A stretch of 64,000 nucleotides of DNA, from assembly GCA_964541155.1 (NCBI GenBank), contig CAZIPC010000006.1, positions 124,001-188,000 on the forward strand, in the 5' to 3' direction. Position 1 is the stretch's first letter; each line of letters starts with the position of its first letter. Positions 54,033 through 63,937 of the stretch are shown one piece after another. This DNA is from UBA4416 sp964541155 (GTDB taxonomy: Bacteria > Bacteroidota > Bacteroidia > B-17B0 > Aurantibacillaceae). The notes beneath the pieces are model-generated. The model was not told where the DNA came from and ran no database searches. It saw nothing but the letters and a program-made list of their open reading frames with translations. A program made the position numbers and the translations under genes.

Positions 54033-55511
54033 TTAATATGCTCTTGCAAATAATACGCGTTGAGTGCTAGGTTTCCCACTATAAATACAAATACCAGCTT
54101 CTTGTATGTTATTTAGTGGTATACAACGAATTGTAGCTTTTGTTTCTTCTTTAATTTTTTCTTCTGTTTCTGAAGTGCCATCCCAATGCGCATAAACAAA
54201 TCCAGGTTTTTCATCAAGTACTTTTTTAAACTCATCGTAAGAGTTTACGGTGGTGGTTAGTTCTTGATTGCGAATTTTTGCTTTATTAAATAAATTAGAT
54301 TGAATAGTATTTAATAAATCTTCTATTAAATTATCAATACCATCAATACTAACAGTTTCTTTTGTTAAAGTATCTCTTCTGGCAATTTCAACAGTGCCAT
54401 TTTCTAAATCTCTTTCTCCAATTGCAATTCTAACAGGTACACCTTTTAATTCGTATTCTGCAAATTTCCAACCTGGACGTTGAGAGTCTCTATCATCAAA
54501 TTTTACTGAAATACCTTTAGCTTGTAATTTCTTTTTTATGTCGTTAGCCTTTTCTGATACTTTTGCTAAACCTTCTTCACCTTTATAAATTGGTACAATA
54601 ACAACTTGTATTGGAGCTAATTTAGGAGGTAAAACTAAGCCGTGGTCATCGCTATGACTCATAATTAATGCCCCAATCAAACGAGTAGAAACCCCCCATG
54701 AGGTTGCCCAAACATATTCTTGCTTATTATCTTTTGTTACATATTTTACATCAAATGCTTTAGCAAAATTTTGACCTAAAAAATGAGATGTGCCAGCTTG
54801 TAAAGCTTTTCCATCTTGCATTAGTGCTTCTATACAATATGTATCATCTGCTCCAGCAAAACGTTCGTTCGCAGATTTTACTCCTTTTACAACAGGAACT
54901 GCCATCCAATTTTCAACAAAATCTGCATAAACATCTAGCATCTGTTTAGTTTCATTAATTGCTTCTTCTTTTGTTGCATGTGCAGTATGGCCTTCTTGCC
55001 ATAAAAATTCTGCGGTTCTTAAAAACAAACGAGTTCGCATTTCCCACCTAACAACATTAGCCCATTGATTAACTAAAATTGGTAAATCCCTGTACGATTG
55101 AATCCATCCTTTGTATGTATTCCATATAATTGCTTCACTAGTAGGCCTCACAATTAATTCCTCTTCTAATTTAGCTTCAGGGTCAACAATTAATTTACTT
55201 TTATCATTAGGATTTGTTTTTAAACGATAGTGAGTTACTACAGCACATTCTTTTGCAAATCCTTCAGCATTTTTTTCTTCCGCTTCAAATAAACTTTTTG
55301 GAATAAATAAAGGGAAATAAGCATTTTGATGCCCAGTATCTTTAAACATTTTATCTAAAGCTTTTTGCATATTTTCCCAAATACCATATCCATATGGTTT
55401 AATAACCATACAACCTCTTACTGCTGAATGATCAGCTAAATCGGCTTTCACTACCAAGTCATTGTACCATTTACTGTAATCTTCTGCTCGTGATGTTAAT
55501 TCCTTACTCAT
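54033..55511 (-). CDS. proS: Proline--tRNA ligase (archaeal/eukaryotic type)
   Basis: 492 residues from the ATG at 55511 (MSKELTSRAEDYSKWYNDLV); an in-frame ATG at 55523 adds four. Class II motifs: RPTSEAIIWNTYKGWIQSYR, RWEMRTRLFLRTAEFLWQEGH, and SWGVSTRLIGALIMSHSDDHG. The C-terminal zinc-type domain of the eukaryote-like ProRS ends in the characteristic Tyr (ARAY). It lacks the bacterial insertion domain, as is usual for Bacteroidota. First gene of the proS-gpmA-HAD-map run. Confidence 0.96.
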   Translation of the reverse strand: MSKELTSRAEDYSKWYNDLVVKADLADHSAVRGCMVIKPYGYGIWENMQKALDKMFKDTGHQNAYFPLFIPKSLFEAEEKNAEGFAKECAVVTHYRLKTNPNDKSKLIVDPEAKLEEELIVRPTSEAIIWNTYKGWIQSYRDLPILVNQWANVVRWEMRTRLFLRTAEFLWQEGHTAHATKEEAINETKQMLDVYADFVENWMAVPVVKGVKSANERFAGADDTYCIEALMQDGKALQAGTSHFLGQNFAKAFDVKYVTKDNKQEYVWATSWGVSTRLIGALIMSHSDDHGLVLPPKLAPIQVVIVPIYKGEEGLAKVSEKANDIKKKLQAKGISVKFDDRDSQRPGWKFAEYELKGVPVRIAIGERDLENGTVEIARRDTLTKETVSIDGIDNLIEDLLNTIQSNLFNKAKIRNQELTTTVNSYDEFKKVLDEKPGFVYAHWDGTSETEEKIKEETKATIRCIPLNNIQEAGICIYSGKPSTQRVLFARAY

Positions 55512-55593
55512 GTTTATTAACAAATGTTAAATAATAAATTTTATAAAAGGGATGCCATTTAATTTGGTAAATTTACCTTTAGGATTCCCCGTA

Positions 55594-55601
55594 CAAATTT
55601 A
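55594..55601 (-). promoter_or_regulatory. Candidate -7 box for proS operon
   Basis: Minus-strand TAAATTTG matches TAnnTTTG and would give an mRNA leader of roughly 75 bases before the ATG at 55511. Upstream sequence is A/T-rich without a clear -33 TTG. Confidence 0.4.
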
Positions 55602-55646
55602 AACTTTTATTGGACGTTTACGCTCGATATTTTAAAAACTAATCAA

Positions 55647-56882
55647 ATGAAAAAATTAGTTGTTTTATTAAACTTAGCTTTATTGATTTTAAGCTCTTGT
55701 GCAACCCAAAATAAATGGGCATCTAACTACAATGATGATGATGTGTATTCTAATCCTAAAGAGGATAGGATAGCAGCACAAATTAAACGCCAGGCCCAAT
55801 TAGCAGCTAATAAACGTTATAATGATTCTATTTCTGCTGTCAGAAGCGCTCAAAAAGAAAAAGATGATGCAAATCCTTACTATAAGGACAGGACATTTAA
55901 GTATGATGATTATTATGATTATGAATATGCTACACGCGTAAAACGTTTTAATAATGGAATCTATGGTTTAAGTTATTATGACAATTATTACACTAATTCG
56001 TATTGGTATAATCATAATCCTTATAATTATGGTGTAAGTGTATATAATGGTTATAGTTGGTGGGGTTCAAGTTATAATTTGTATAGCTATAATCCTTCAA
56101 TTAATTTTTATTCTAATTGGGGTTGGGGATGTAGCCCAGTATATGTTTATAGTGGCTATAATCCATACATGGCTGGGTATATCAATGGGTATAATAATGG
56201 ATTTCAAAATGCTTATTTTGGAAATTATTATGGATACGGAAATCCTTATTTTAGTTATGGTTATTATGGATATCCATACGGTTATTATGGAGGATATAGT
56301 AATTACAATAACGGTTGGGGATATTATAACAGTTATGATTTTAATAGCAGTTACACCTATGGTCCAAGATCTTCGCATGGCGGTAATAGTAGAAGGGTTT
56401 CTAACCCAAATGGAGAAGGCAAAAGGGATTCTTATGTTGAAAAATATATAAGTAACGTTGAGCAACAACAAGTACGAACTAATAAATTTTCCGAATTAGA
56501 ACCTGTTAGAACATCAGGATTATCAGAGCCTGTAAGAGGAAATATCATAAATCCAATCAGAGGCGGTGGTATAAAAGAGGGCTCTGTTAATGGTGATTTG
56601 CCTTCTAAAACAGATAGACCAATCAGAAATTCAGGACCCGATAGAAGTGCTCCTTCTAGAGATATTGATGCAAATCCTTCAAAAGATTTACCTATAAGAA
56701 ATTCAGAACCAGTTAACCCATCTCGAAACCCAAAAAATCAAGAGCCGGTTAGGCCACAGATAGATTTGCCAAGATTTGAAGCTCCTTCTAGGCAAAATTC
56801 AATGCCTAGTTTACCTGGTAACAATGGAGGAGGTTCGCCAGGAAATAATGGTGGAGGTGGAGGAAGTCATCGTCCAAGATAA
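55647..56882 (+). CDS. Tyr/Gly/Asn-rich lipoprotein
   Basis: 411 residues. Lipobox in LILSSCATQNK. Residues about 80-240 are an extreme Tyr/Gly/Asn/Ser-rich stretch (YGYPYGYYGGYSNYNNGWGY), then a basic PIRN/PxRN-rich linker with repeats such as PIRNSG and EPVRP, ending in a Gly/Asn-rich tail (NNGGGGGSHRPR). It looks like an exported structural or low-complexity surface protein; no family can be named. It shares an operon with the FadL-like barrel 30 bases downstream. Confidence 0.72.
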   Translation: MKKLVVLLNLALLILSSCATQNKWASNYNDDDVYSNPKEDRIAAQIKRQAQLAANKRYNDSISAVRSAQKEKDDANPYYKDRTFKYDDYYDYEYATRVKRFNNGIYGLSYYDNYYTNSYWYNHNPYNYGVSVYNGYSWWGSSYNLYSYNPSINFYSNWGWGCSPVYVYSGYNPYMAGYINGYNNGFQNAYFGNYYGYGNPYFSYGYYGYPYGYYGGYSNYNNGWGYYNSYDFNSSYTYGPRSSHGGNSRRVSNPNGEGKRDSYVEKYISNVEQQQVRTNKFSELEPVRTSGLSEPVRGNIINPIRGGGIKEGSVNGDLPSKTDRPIRNSGPDRSAPSRDIDANPSKDLPIRNSEPVNPSRNPKNQEPVRPQIDLPRFEAPSRQNSMPSLPGNNGGGSPGNNGGGGGSHRPR

Positions 56883-56912
56883 TTGATTTGTTTATTTTTT
56901 AAAGATTATTTT

Positions 56913-58409
56913 ATGAAAATATTATATAGTTTGATGCTATTCGTTTTAATTTCATGTTCAGTTATTTCACAAAATGATATTGATGCGATTAGATATTCAC
57001 AAACTTACTTTGGAGGAACATCGCGAAGTAAAGCCATGGCAGGTTCTTTTGGTGCACTTGGTGCAGATGGTTCTTGCATGGCATTAAATCCAGCAGGAAT
57101 AGGATTATATAAAAAAGGTGATATGAATTTTTCGTTTGGATTAAGATTTTTATCTGTTGAAGCCACGCATAATGGTAGTGTTAATAAAAATTTTAAAGTA
57201 AATATGCCATTTGACGGATTAACTTTGGTAGGCGCATGGGATAGTAAAGAACAATCTGATAATCACCATGCGTTAGGGTTATCATGTAATCAAATAGCCA
57301 ATTTTAATAGTAATATAACCATTGAAGGGAATTCTAATTTTAAAAGTATTGCTAATGATTTTTTAGCATCAGCTAATGGTAAATTACTTAAAAATTTAGA
57401 TAATAGTTATGAGGGAATGGCTTATGATAATTATTTGATTGATGTTTATGATACTGTTAATAATAAATATTGTAGTTTAATAAACACTAAATATGATTTA
57501 ATTCAATCTAAAATTATAGAAAGTAGAGGTAAAATTAATGAATGGAATTTTAATTATGCATACGGTTATCAAGATAAACTTTATTTAGGAGTATCTTTAG
57601 GTGTACCTACTATTAGTTATAATTATAATTCGCTTTATTCTGAAAAAGACACAAAAGATTCGATGCGATTAAATACAAATTCTTCACCAACATATTATTA
57701 TCCGACAGCAGGAGTAGGTGGTTTTAAAAGTATGTCTTATAAAGAAACATATACAACATCAGGTAGCGGATATAATTTGAAATTAGGGGCTATATATAGA
57801 GTAGCTGATTTCATTAGACTAGGTGCTAGTTTTCATTCGCCAACAGTATATAATCTAACAGATACTTATATATATAAAATGACTGCTGATTATGACGAAG
57901 GCGGTTCTTATTCATCACAGTATCCTCCCGAAAATGGAGGCAAATTTAATTATCAAATTATTACTCCAATGAAATTTATTGGAAGTGTAGCTTTATTATA
58001 TAAGAAAATAGCTGCTCTTAACATTGATTATGATATAGTAAATTATAAACAAGCATCAATACAAAGTTCAACGCAAGAATTTTCAACAGTTAATAAAGTA
58101 ATTAGAAATAAATACAATCAAACTACTAATTTAAGAATAGGAGCGGAAGCAAAACTTAATTCTATGATTGTAAGATTAGGTTATGCTATGTATGGTAGCC
58201 CATTTGGAGATGTATATAATAGTGATTTTGTAAAAGTGTTTTATACTGGAGGAATTGGATTTAAAAAAGATAAAACATATTTAGATATTTCGTTTACTAA
58301 AAGTTTTAGTAATGAAAATTATTATATGTATAACCCAAATTTTGTTGATCAATCTACTTTAAAAAATTCTGGCACAACAATTGCAGTAACAATAGGTAGT
58401 AAGTTTTAG
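56913..58409 (+). CDS. FadL/OmpP1-like outer-membrane protein
   Basis: 498 residues from the ATG at 56913 (MKILYSLMLFVLISCSVISQ); an in-frame TTG at 56883 is less likely. The N-terminal RYSQTYFGGTSRSKAMAGSFGALGADGSCMALNPAGIGLY is the typical FadL/TodX hatch motif, followed by a long barrel ending TIAVTIGSKF. Proteins of this family import hydrophobic molecules through the outer membrane; the substrate is unknown. Confidence 0.88.
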   Translation: MKILYSLMLFVLISCSVISQNDIDAIRYSQTYFGGTSRSKAMAGSFGALGADGSCMALNPAGIGLYKKGDMNFSFGLRFLSVEATHNGSVNKNFKVNMPFDGLTLVGAWDSKEQSDNHHALGLSCNQIANFNSNITIEGNSNFKSIANDFLASANGKLLKNLDNSYEGMAYDNYLIDVYDTVNNKYCSLINTKYDLIQSKIIESRGKINEWNFNYAYGYQDKLYLGVSLGVPTISYNYNSLYSEKDTKDSMRLNTNSSPTYYYPTAGVGGFKSMSYKETYTTSGSGYNLKLGAIYRVADFIRLGASFHSPTVYNLTDTYIYKMTADYDEGGSYSSQYPPENGGKFNYQIITPMKFIGSVALLYKKIAALNIDYDIVNYKQASIQSSTQEFSTVNKVIRNKYNQTTNLRIGAEAKLNSMIVRLGYAMYGSPFGDVYNSDFVKVFYTGGIGFKKDKTYLDISFTKSFSNENYYMYNPNFVDQSTLKNSGTTIAVTIGSKF

Positions 58410-58437
58410 TGTAGTTTAATCTATATTAACTGGTTAG

Positions 58438-58468
58438 AAAGTCTCGGTGTAGTGGCCGAGACTTTTTT
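58438..58468 (+). terminator. Intrinsic terminator after the FadL-like gene
   Basis: Seven G/C-rich pairs (GTCTCGG, 58441-58447, with CCGAGAC, 58456-58462) are extended by A/T pairs and followed by a T tract. It lies between convergent genes and can also stop folD transcripts. Confidence 0.85.
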
Positions 58469-58472
58469 ATGA

Positions 58473-59348
58473 TTACACTTCTTTTTTAGCTGCAATCAAT
58501 GTGTTTTTTAATAATGAAGCAATAGTCATAGGGCCAACACCGCCAGGAACCGGAGTTATAAAACTTGCTTTTTTTGAGACTTCTTCAAATTGAACATCAC
58601 CAACTAATTTAAATCCAGATTTTTTAGAAGGATCATCTACCCTGTTAATTCCTACATCAATAATTACAGCCCCATCCTTTACCATATCAGCAGTTACAAA
58701 ATTTGGTTTGCCAATAGCTGCAATAATGATATCGGCATTTAAGGTGTGTTCTTTTAAATTTTGAGTATGACTATGGCAGAGTGTAACAGTGCAATTTCCT
58801 AAGTTAGTATTTTTTGCCATTAAAATACTCATTGGCGAGCCAACAATATGGCTTCTTCCAATTACCACACAATGTTTACCATCTGTAGGAATGTGATATC
58901 TTTCTAAAAGTTGAACTATTCCAAAGGGTGTAGCGCTTACATAGGTTGGCAAATTTAAAACTAATCTTCCAACATTTATTGGATGAAAGCCATCTACATC
59001 TTTGCTAGGCTTAATGGCTTCAATAATTTTTTGTTCAGAAATGTGTCGAGGTAAAGGTAATTGTACAATATACCCATCAATATCATTATCATTATTTAGT
59101 TCTTCAATTTTTGATAATAATTTTTGTTCAGATACATATGCTTCAAATTTGATGAGTGTAGATTTAAATCCAACGTTTTCACACGCTTTTACTTTACTTC
59201 CTACATAGGTTTGAGATGCTGGATCGTCTCCTACTAGTATAGCTGCTAAATGAGGTTGCTTTTTCCCGCTTTCAATTAATTTTTTTACATCCTCTGCAAT
59301 TTCTGATTGAAGTTGCAATGATATTTTTTTTCCATCTATTAGTATCAT
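58473..59348 (-). CDS. folD: Methylene-THF dehydrogenase / methenyl-THF cyclohydrolase
   Basis: 291 residues. Bifunctional FolD makes 10-formyl-THF through methenyl-THF. Signature segments: AAILVGDDPASQTYVGSKVKAC (catalytic Lys), DGYIVQLPLPRHI, KDVDGFHPINVGRL, VVIGRSHIVGSP and TPVPGGVGPMT. It follows ffh by 24 bases. It supplies one-carbon units that purH uses, although not from the same operon. Confidence 0.97.
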   Translation of the reverse strand: MILIDGKKISLQLQSEIAEDVKKLIESGKKQPHLAAILVGDDPASQTYVGSKVKACENVGFKSTLIKFEAYVSEQKLLSKIEELNNDNDIDGYIVQLPLPRHISEQKIIEAIKPSKDVDGFHPINVGRLVLNLPTYVSATPFGIVQLLERYHIPTDGKHCVVIGRSHIVGSPMSILMAKNTNLGNCTVTLCHSHTQNLKEHTLNADIIIAAIGKPNFVTADMVKDGAVIIDVGINRVDDPSKKSGFKLVGDVQFEEVSKKASFITPVPGGVGPMTIASLLKNTLIAAKKEV

Positions 59349-59372
59349 ATTCCAGCATTTTTTGTTATGTAG

Positions 59373-60713
59373 TTACATTTTGGGCATTCCGCCTGGCATA
59401 CTACGCATTAATTTTGCCATTTGATTTTTATCTCCCATCATGCGCATCATTTTACGAGTATCTTCAAATTGTTTGAGTAATTTATTTACTTCTTGGATAG
59501 TTTGTCCGCTTCCTTTGGCAATACGTTGACGACGAGATCCATTAATTAGATCTGGATTTTCTCTTTCTTTTGGCGTCATAGAGCCAATAATTGCTTCAAT
59601 GCCTTTAAAGGCATCGTCATTAATTTCAGCATCTTTCATGGCTTTACCAACACCTGGTATCATACCAACTAAGTCTTTGATATTACCCATTTTTTTAATT
59701 TGTTGTAACTGTCCTAAAAAATCATTGAAATCGAATTGATTTTTAGCAATTTTTTTAGATAATTTCCTTGCTTCCTCTTCATTAAATTGTTCTTGAGCAC
59801 GTTCTACTAAGGATACAACGTCGCCCATTCCCAAGATACGATCTGCCATACGTTCTGGATAAAATATATCCAAAGCTTCCATTTTTTCACCAGTTCCAAT
59901 AAATTTTATGGGTTTATTTACAACTGATTTTATAGATAGAGCAGCCCCACCTCTGGTATCACCATCTAGTTTTGTTAAAACAACGCCATCAAAATCTAAA
60001 CGATCGTTAAATGCTTTAGCTGTATTTACGGCATCTTGCCCAGTCATAGCATCAACTACAAATAATATTTCATTAGGCTTAACTGCTGCTTTTAAATCAG
60101 CAATTTCTGTCATCATTTGTTCATCAACAGCTAAACGCCCTGCTGTATCAATTAAAACAATGCTATTACCATTTTCTTTAGCTTGTTTAATTGCTGTTTC
60201 TGCAATTTTTATCGGATTTTTTTCTTCTTTGTTTGAAAAAACATCTACTCCAATTTGTTCTCCTAAAACATGTAATTGATCAATAGCTGCTGGACGATAT
60301 ACATCACAAGCTACTAATAATGGTTTTTTACCTTTTTTAGTTTTTAAAAAGTTAGCTAATTTACCGGTGAATGTAGTTTTACCAGAGCCTTGTAATCCAC
60401 TCATTAAAATAATGGTTGGATTTCCCCCCAGGAAAATCTCTTCCATTTTACCTCCCATTAGTTTTGTTAACTCATCATGTGTGATTTTTACTAAAAGTTG
60501 ACTTGGAGAAACAGCGGTTAAAACATTTTGACCTAATGCTTTTTCTTTTATAGTATCTGTAAATGTTTTTGCTACTTTATAGTTAACATCGGCGTCTAAT
60601 AAGGCTTTACGAACTTCTTTTAAGGTTTCGGCAACGTTTATTTCAGTTATTTTGCCTTGACCTTTAAGTGTTTTAAGAGCTCTTTCTAGTTTATCGGATA
60701 AATTATTAAACAT
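59373..60713 (-). CDS. ffh: Signal recognition particle GTPase
   Basis: 446 residues: N domain, G domain with MSGLQGSGKTTFTGKLA (G1), DTAGRLAVDEQM (G3) and LTKLDGDTRGG (G4), and a Met-rich M domain (GKMGNIKDLVGMIPG and the end MMRMMGDKNQMAKLMRSM). It binds signal peptides and 4.5S RNA for cotranslational targeting. A perfect -7 box lies just upstream. Confidence 0.98.
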   Translation of the reverse strand: MFNNLSDKLERALKTLKGQGKITEINVAETLKEVRKALLDADVNYKVAKTFTDTIKEKALGQNVLTAVSPSQLLVKITHDELTKLMGGKMEEIFLGGNPTIILMSGLQGSGKTTFTGKLANFLKTKKGKKPLLVACDVYRPAAIDQLHVLGEQIGVDVFSNKEEKNPIKIAETAIKQAKENGNSIVLIDTAGRLAVDEQMMTEIADLKAAVKPNEILFVVDAMTGQDAVNTAKAFNDRLDFDGVVLTKLDGDTRGGAALSIKSVVNKPIKFIGTGEKMEALDIFYPERMADRILGMGDVVSLVERAQEQFNEEEARKLSKKIAKNQFDFNDFLGQLQQIKKMGNIKDLVGMIPGVGKAMKDAEINDDAFKGIEAIIGSMTPKERENPDLINGSRRQRIAKGSGQTIQEVNKLLKQFEDTRKMMRMMGDKNQMAKLMRSMPGGMPKM

Positions 60714-60733
60714 AGTATTTTATTTTAAGGATG

Positions 60734-60741
60734 CAAAGATA
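60734..60741 (-). promoter_or_regulatory. Candidate -7 box for ffh-folD
   Basis: Minus-strand TATCTTTG matches TAnnTTTG, 20 bases before the ffh ATG. A TTG lies about 24 bases further upstream on that strand. Confidence 0.55.
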
Positions 60742-60757
60742 GTATATTGAGGTTATA

Positions 60758-62449
60758 TTATACTCCAATTTTTTGGTTAACTATTTTTAAAATTTCAGTT
60801 TCTAAATCAATTGTTTTGTTTTCTATTTGTTTTCCTTTTTCAATTATTTCTTCAACAAATTTTTTATCATCATATCCGCTTGCATTAATTCTAACATTCA
60901 TGAACGCACCCATTACAGCACTTCTTGCGCATAAAGCGCCTACACCAGCATCAGATACTGAGTTTGGATTTCCTATTTCTGCCATTGCTTTAATAATATT
61001 TAAACTTTCATAAGAATATTGCATGACTTTAAATGGAATTTCAATCGCGAATTTTGTGGCTTCTTGTATGGCTTTTTTTCGTATTATTTTTTCTTCATCA
61101 GTTGTTTTTGGTAATCCAAACGCTATCATAATTTTATTAAAAGCAGCTGTATCTAAATCAACTAATTTTATTAATTCTTCTTTTAATGTTTGACCTTTTT
61201 CAGCCCAGTTACTAAATTCTTCCCATCTATTATCCCATCCTTTTTTATGAGAAGATAAGTTGGCAACCATGGTAGCTAATGAAATTCCTAAGGAACCAAC
61301 ATAAGCCGATATAGATCCTCCTCCAGGTGCAGGGCTTTCGCTGGCTGTTTCATCTGCAAAGTCTGTTAACGACATATTTATTAATTTACTATCTAATTTA
61401 TCTTTAAGTAAATATTCGATAATTCTTTCTTCTGGATTAAATGGACTTAATTCGTCTAAGCCCATTGTTTTTATTGCAATTTTTATTAATTCTTTTTCTG
61501 AAACCCCTGTTGAACGTTGTTGTTTTATTAAAAAATATTTTCCGGCATCTAACATTGATTTTAAAGGAACTAATCCAACTAATTCAGAACCTGTAACTCT
61601 TATGCCTCTCTCTGTAGCTTTTTTACATACTTCATCAAAGGCAATGTGAAGTGGGGTTTCATTTATATTAGTTAAATTCATAGATATTTGAGCAATACCA
61701 TATTCTTCTATAAACCATCCAATAGCTTTTACTGATTTTAATGAGCCTGGTACAGATACAGGATTTCCTTGAGAATCGGTTACGATTTTTCCATTTATAG
61801 GATCGCCTTCTCTTTTTATTCTTCCTGCTTCTCTAACATCGAATGCAATAGAATTTGCTCTTCGAGTTGAGGTGGTATTTAAATTAACATTGTATGCTAC
61901 TAAAAAATCTCTGGCGCCAATTACTGTTGCCCCTCTTTTGGCATCAAATTCTATAGGTCCAAAATCAGGTTTCCACTCAGGTAATTTTATTTTTTTAAAA
62001 AACCCCTCATATTCACCAGCTCTAATAACAGATAAATTATTTCTGTCTTTATTTTTTTGAGCAGCCTCATATAGATAAACGGGTATTTGTAATTCGTTGC
62101 CTACTTTTTCTCCTAATTTTTTTGCCCAATCAGCAGTTTCTTCCATGCTGATATTAGAAATGGGTATTAATGGGCAAACATCAGTTGCTCCCATTCGTGG
62201 ATGCTCACCTTTATGTTTGCTCATATCAATTAATTCGCCAGCTTTTTTAATAGCTAAAAATGCAGCGTTCACAACAGCTTGAGGAGATCCAACAAAAGTA
62301 ACTACAGTTCGGTTAGTTGCTTTGCCAGGATCAACATTTAATAATTTAACCCCTTCAATAGATTCAATTTCGTTAGTAATCTGTTTAATAATTGATAGGT
62401 CAATTCCTTCTGAAAAATTTGGAACGCATTCTATTAACTGTTGTGTCAT
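60758..62449 (-). CDS. ftcD: Fused glutamate formimidoyltransferase-formimidoyl-THF cyclodeaminase
   Basis: 563 residues. An N-terminal formiminotransferase domain (about 1-300: ECVPNFSEGIDLSIIKQI, HPRMGATDVCPLIP, GARDFLVAYNVNLN) is fused to a C-terminal helical cyclodeaminase (about 355-560: DETASESPAPGGGSISAYVG, IPFKVMQYSYESLNI). The product channels the formimino group of formiminoglutamate to THF during histidine breakdown. Other hut genes are not adjacent. The fused form matches the animal FTCD layout. Confidence 0.95.
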   Translation of the reverse strand: MTQQLIECVPNFSEGIDLSIIKQITNEIESIEGVKLLNVDPGKATNRTVVTFVGSPQAVVNAAFLAIKKAGELIDMSKHKGEHPRMGATDVCPLIPISNISMEETADWAKKLGEKVGNELQIPVYLYEAAQKNKDRNNLSVIRAGEYEGFFKKIKLPEWKPDFGPIEFDAKRGATVIGARDFLVAYNVNLNTTSTRRANSIAFDVREAGRIKREGDPINGKIVTDSQGNPVSVPGSLKSVKAIGWFIEEYGIAQISMNLTNINETPLHIAFDEVCKKATERGIRVTGSELVGLVPLKSMLDAGKYFLIKQQRSTGVSEKELIKIAIKTMGLDELSPFNPEERIIEYLLKDKLDSKLINMSLTDFADETASESPAPGGGSISAYVGSLGISLATMVANLSSHKKGWDNRWEEFSNWAEKGQTLKEELIKLVDLDTAAFNKIMIAFGLPKTTDEEKIIRKKAIQEATKFAIEIPFKVMQYSYESLNIIKAMAEIGNPNSVSDAGVGALCARSAVMGAFMNVRINASGYDDKKFVEEIIEKGKQIENKTIDLETEILKIVNQKIGV

Positions 62450-62587
62450 AATGTATTTTTTTGAACTTTAAAAGTATAAAAATTATAGCCAGAAGTGTTT
62501 GTTTTATTGAAATCAATATAAATTTTAATTAACAATTTTGTATAAAAACAATTTTTGAAACAGTTTAGTCGTTCTAAAGTAATCTCT

Positions 62588-62595
62588 TATATTTG
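62588..62595 (+). promoter_or_regulatory. Candidate -7 box for the deacetylase-like gene pair
   Basis: TATATTTG matches TAnnTTTG. It lies downstream of an in-frame TTG at 62555 and upstream of TTG codons at 62609 and 62615, which argues that translation starts at one of the later two codons. Confidence 0.5.
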
Positions 62596-62614
62596 TTATA
62601 ATATCAATTTGCAA

Positions 62615-63934
62615 TTGGAGTTTAATTCACATATTTTTATTTACACTCATAAAATTACACCTAGAGTGAAATATATTTTTAATTTAATTTTTAAAGATTG
62701 TTTAGGGTTAGAATTTAAATTAACAACAAATATTCATGAATACCAATCGTTTAATGGGTATAAATTTTCTTATACACTTCAAGAGATAGCAGGTGATTTT
62801 CATATATCAGCACATTCGTTATTGTTTGAATCTGGTATTAAAGAACAAACTATTCAAATTTATAATCATGAATCATATTTAAAATATTTTTTTAAAACCT
62901 ATCATAATGATTTGCCGTTTGATATGTTTGCTGCTTCATTTTATTTAATTAGTAGGTATGAAGAGTATTTACCATTTTTGCCAGATGCGTTTAATAGGTT
63001 TGAGGCTGAAAATAGTTTAGCATATCAATATGATTTTTTAAAAATACCTCTGGTAAATTTGTGGATAGCTGAGTTTGAAAAAATCTTATTAAAAAAATTT
63101 ATAGGATTGAAAATAAGTCATGAATCATATAATTTTATTTCAACGATAGATATTGATACCGCTTATAAGTATAAATATAAAGGTGTTATGCGTACTATAG
63201 GAGGATATATAAAATCTATTTTAAAATTTGATAAATTAGACATTGTTCAAAGAACTTCTGTTATTTTAAATAAAGAAAAAGATCCGTTTGATTCTTATCA
63301 TTATCAATTAGAAATTCAAAAAAAATATAACATTGAGGTTATTTATTTTTTTTTATTAGGAGATTATGGAATGAATGATAAAAATCATCCCTCAAATAAT
63401 TATGGATTTCAAAAACTTATTAAACATCTTGCCGATTATGCATCCATTGGTATCCATCCTTCATTTGGCTCAAACGGAAATATGAATCAAGTAAAAATTG
63501 AAATTAATCGTTTAGCTAAAATAACACATCGAGATATTTTTAATTCTAGACAGCACTTTGCTATGCTTAAATTTCCAGATACATATATCTCTTTACTAGA
63601 ATCAGGAATAACACATGATTATTCGATGGGATATGCTAATTTTAATGGTTTTAGAGCTAGTTTTTGTAAACCTTTTTATTGGTATGATTTAGATGATGAA
63701 TTAGAAACTGGTCTTAAAATTCATCCATTTTGTTTAAGTGAAACATCATTAAGATTTAAAGATGGAGCAACACCTCTCGAAATTGAAAAGTTTGCGAATC
63801 CTATAATAAATGAAGTTAAAAAATATAACGGAGAGCTAGTTACTATTTTTCACAATGACACTATGGGAACAACAGATTATTGGGCTGGCTGGAAGAATAG
63901 TTATGAGAAAATTATTCAACTGGCAATACATTAA
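62615..63934 (+). CDS. DUF7033 / polysaccharide deacetylase-like protein
   Basis: About 440 residues. I set the start at TTG 62615 because the N-terminal FIYTHKITPRVKYIF then aligns with the start of the following paralog; TTG at 62609 and 62555 remain possible. Residues about 15-180 match DUF7033; the rest resembles a deacetylase fold, with STIDIDTAYKYKYKG (metal-type Asp), SIGIHPSFGSNG, SRQHFAMLKFPDTY and HDYSMGYANFNGFRASF. It probably modifies a surface glycan. The tandem paralog follows after three bases. Confidence 0.78.
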   Translation: MEFNSHIFIYTHKITPRVKYIFNLIFKDCLGLEFKLTTNIHEYQSFNGYKFSYTLQEIAGDFHISAHSLLFESGIKEQTIQIYNHESYLKYFFKTYHNDLPFDMFAASFYLISRYEEYLPFLPDAFNRFEAENSLAYQYDFLKIPLVNLWIAEFEKILLKKFIGLKISHESYNFISTIDIDTAYKYKYKGVMRTIGGYIKSILKFDKLDIVQRTSVILNKEKDPFDSYHYQLEIQKKYNIEVIYFFLLGDYGMNDKNHPSNNYGFQKLIKHLADYASIGIHPSFGSNGNMNQVKIEINRLAKITHRDIFNSRQHFAMLKFPDTYISLLESGITHDYSMGYANFNGFRASFCKPFYWYDLDDELETGLKIHPFCLSETSLRFKDGATPLEIEKFANPIINEVKKYNGELVTIFHNDTMGTTDYWAGWKNSYEKIIQLAIH

Positions 63935-63937
63935 AAA

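Noticed and set aside
56038..56471. Open frames on both strands in the Tyr/Gly-rich region
   Set aside because: Low-complexity AT-rich repeats create stop-free shadows; only the lipoprotein frame has a signal peptide.
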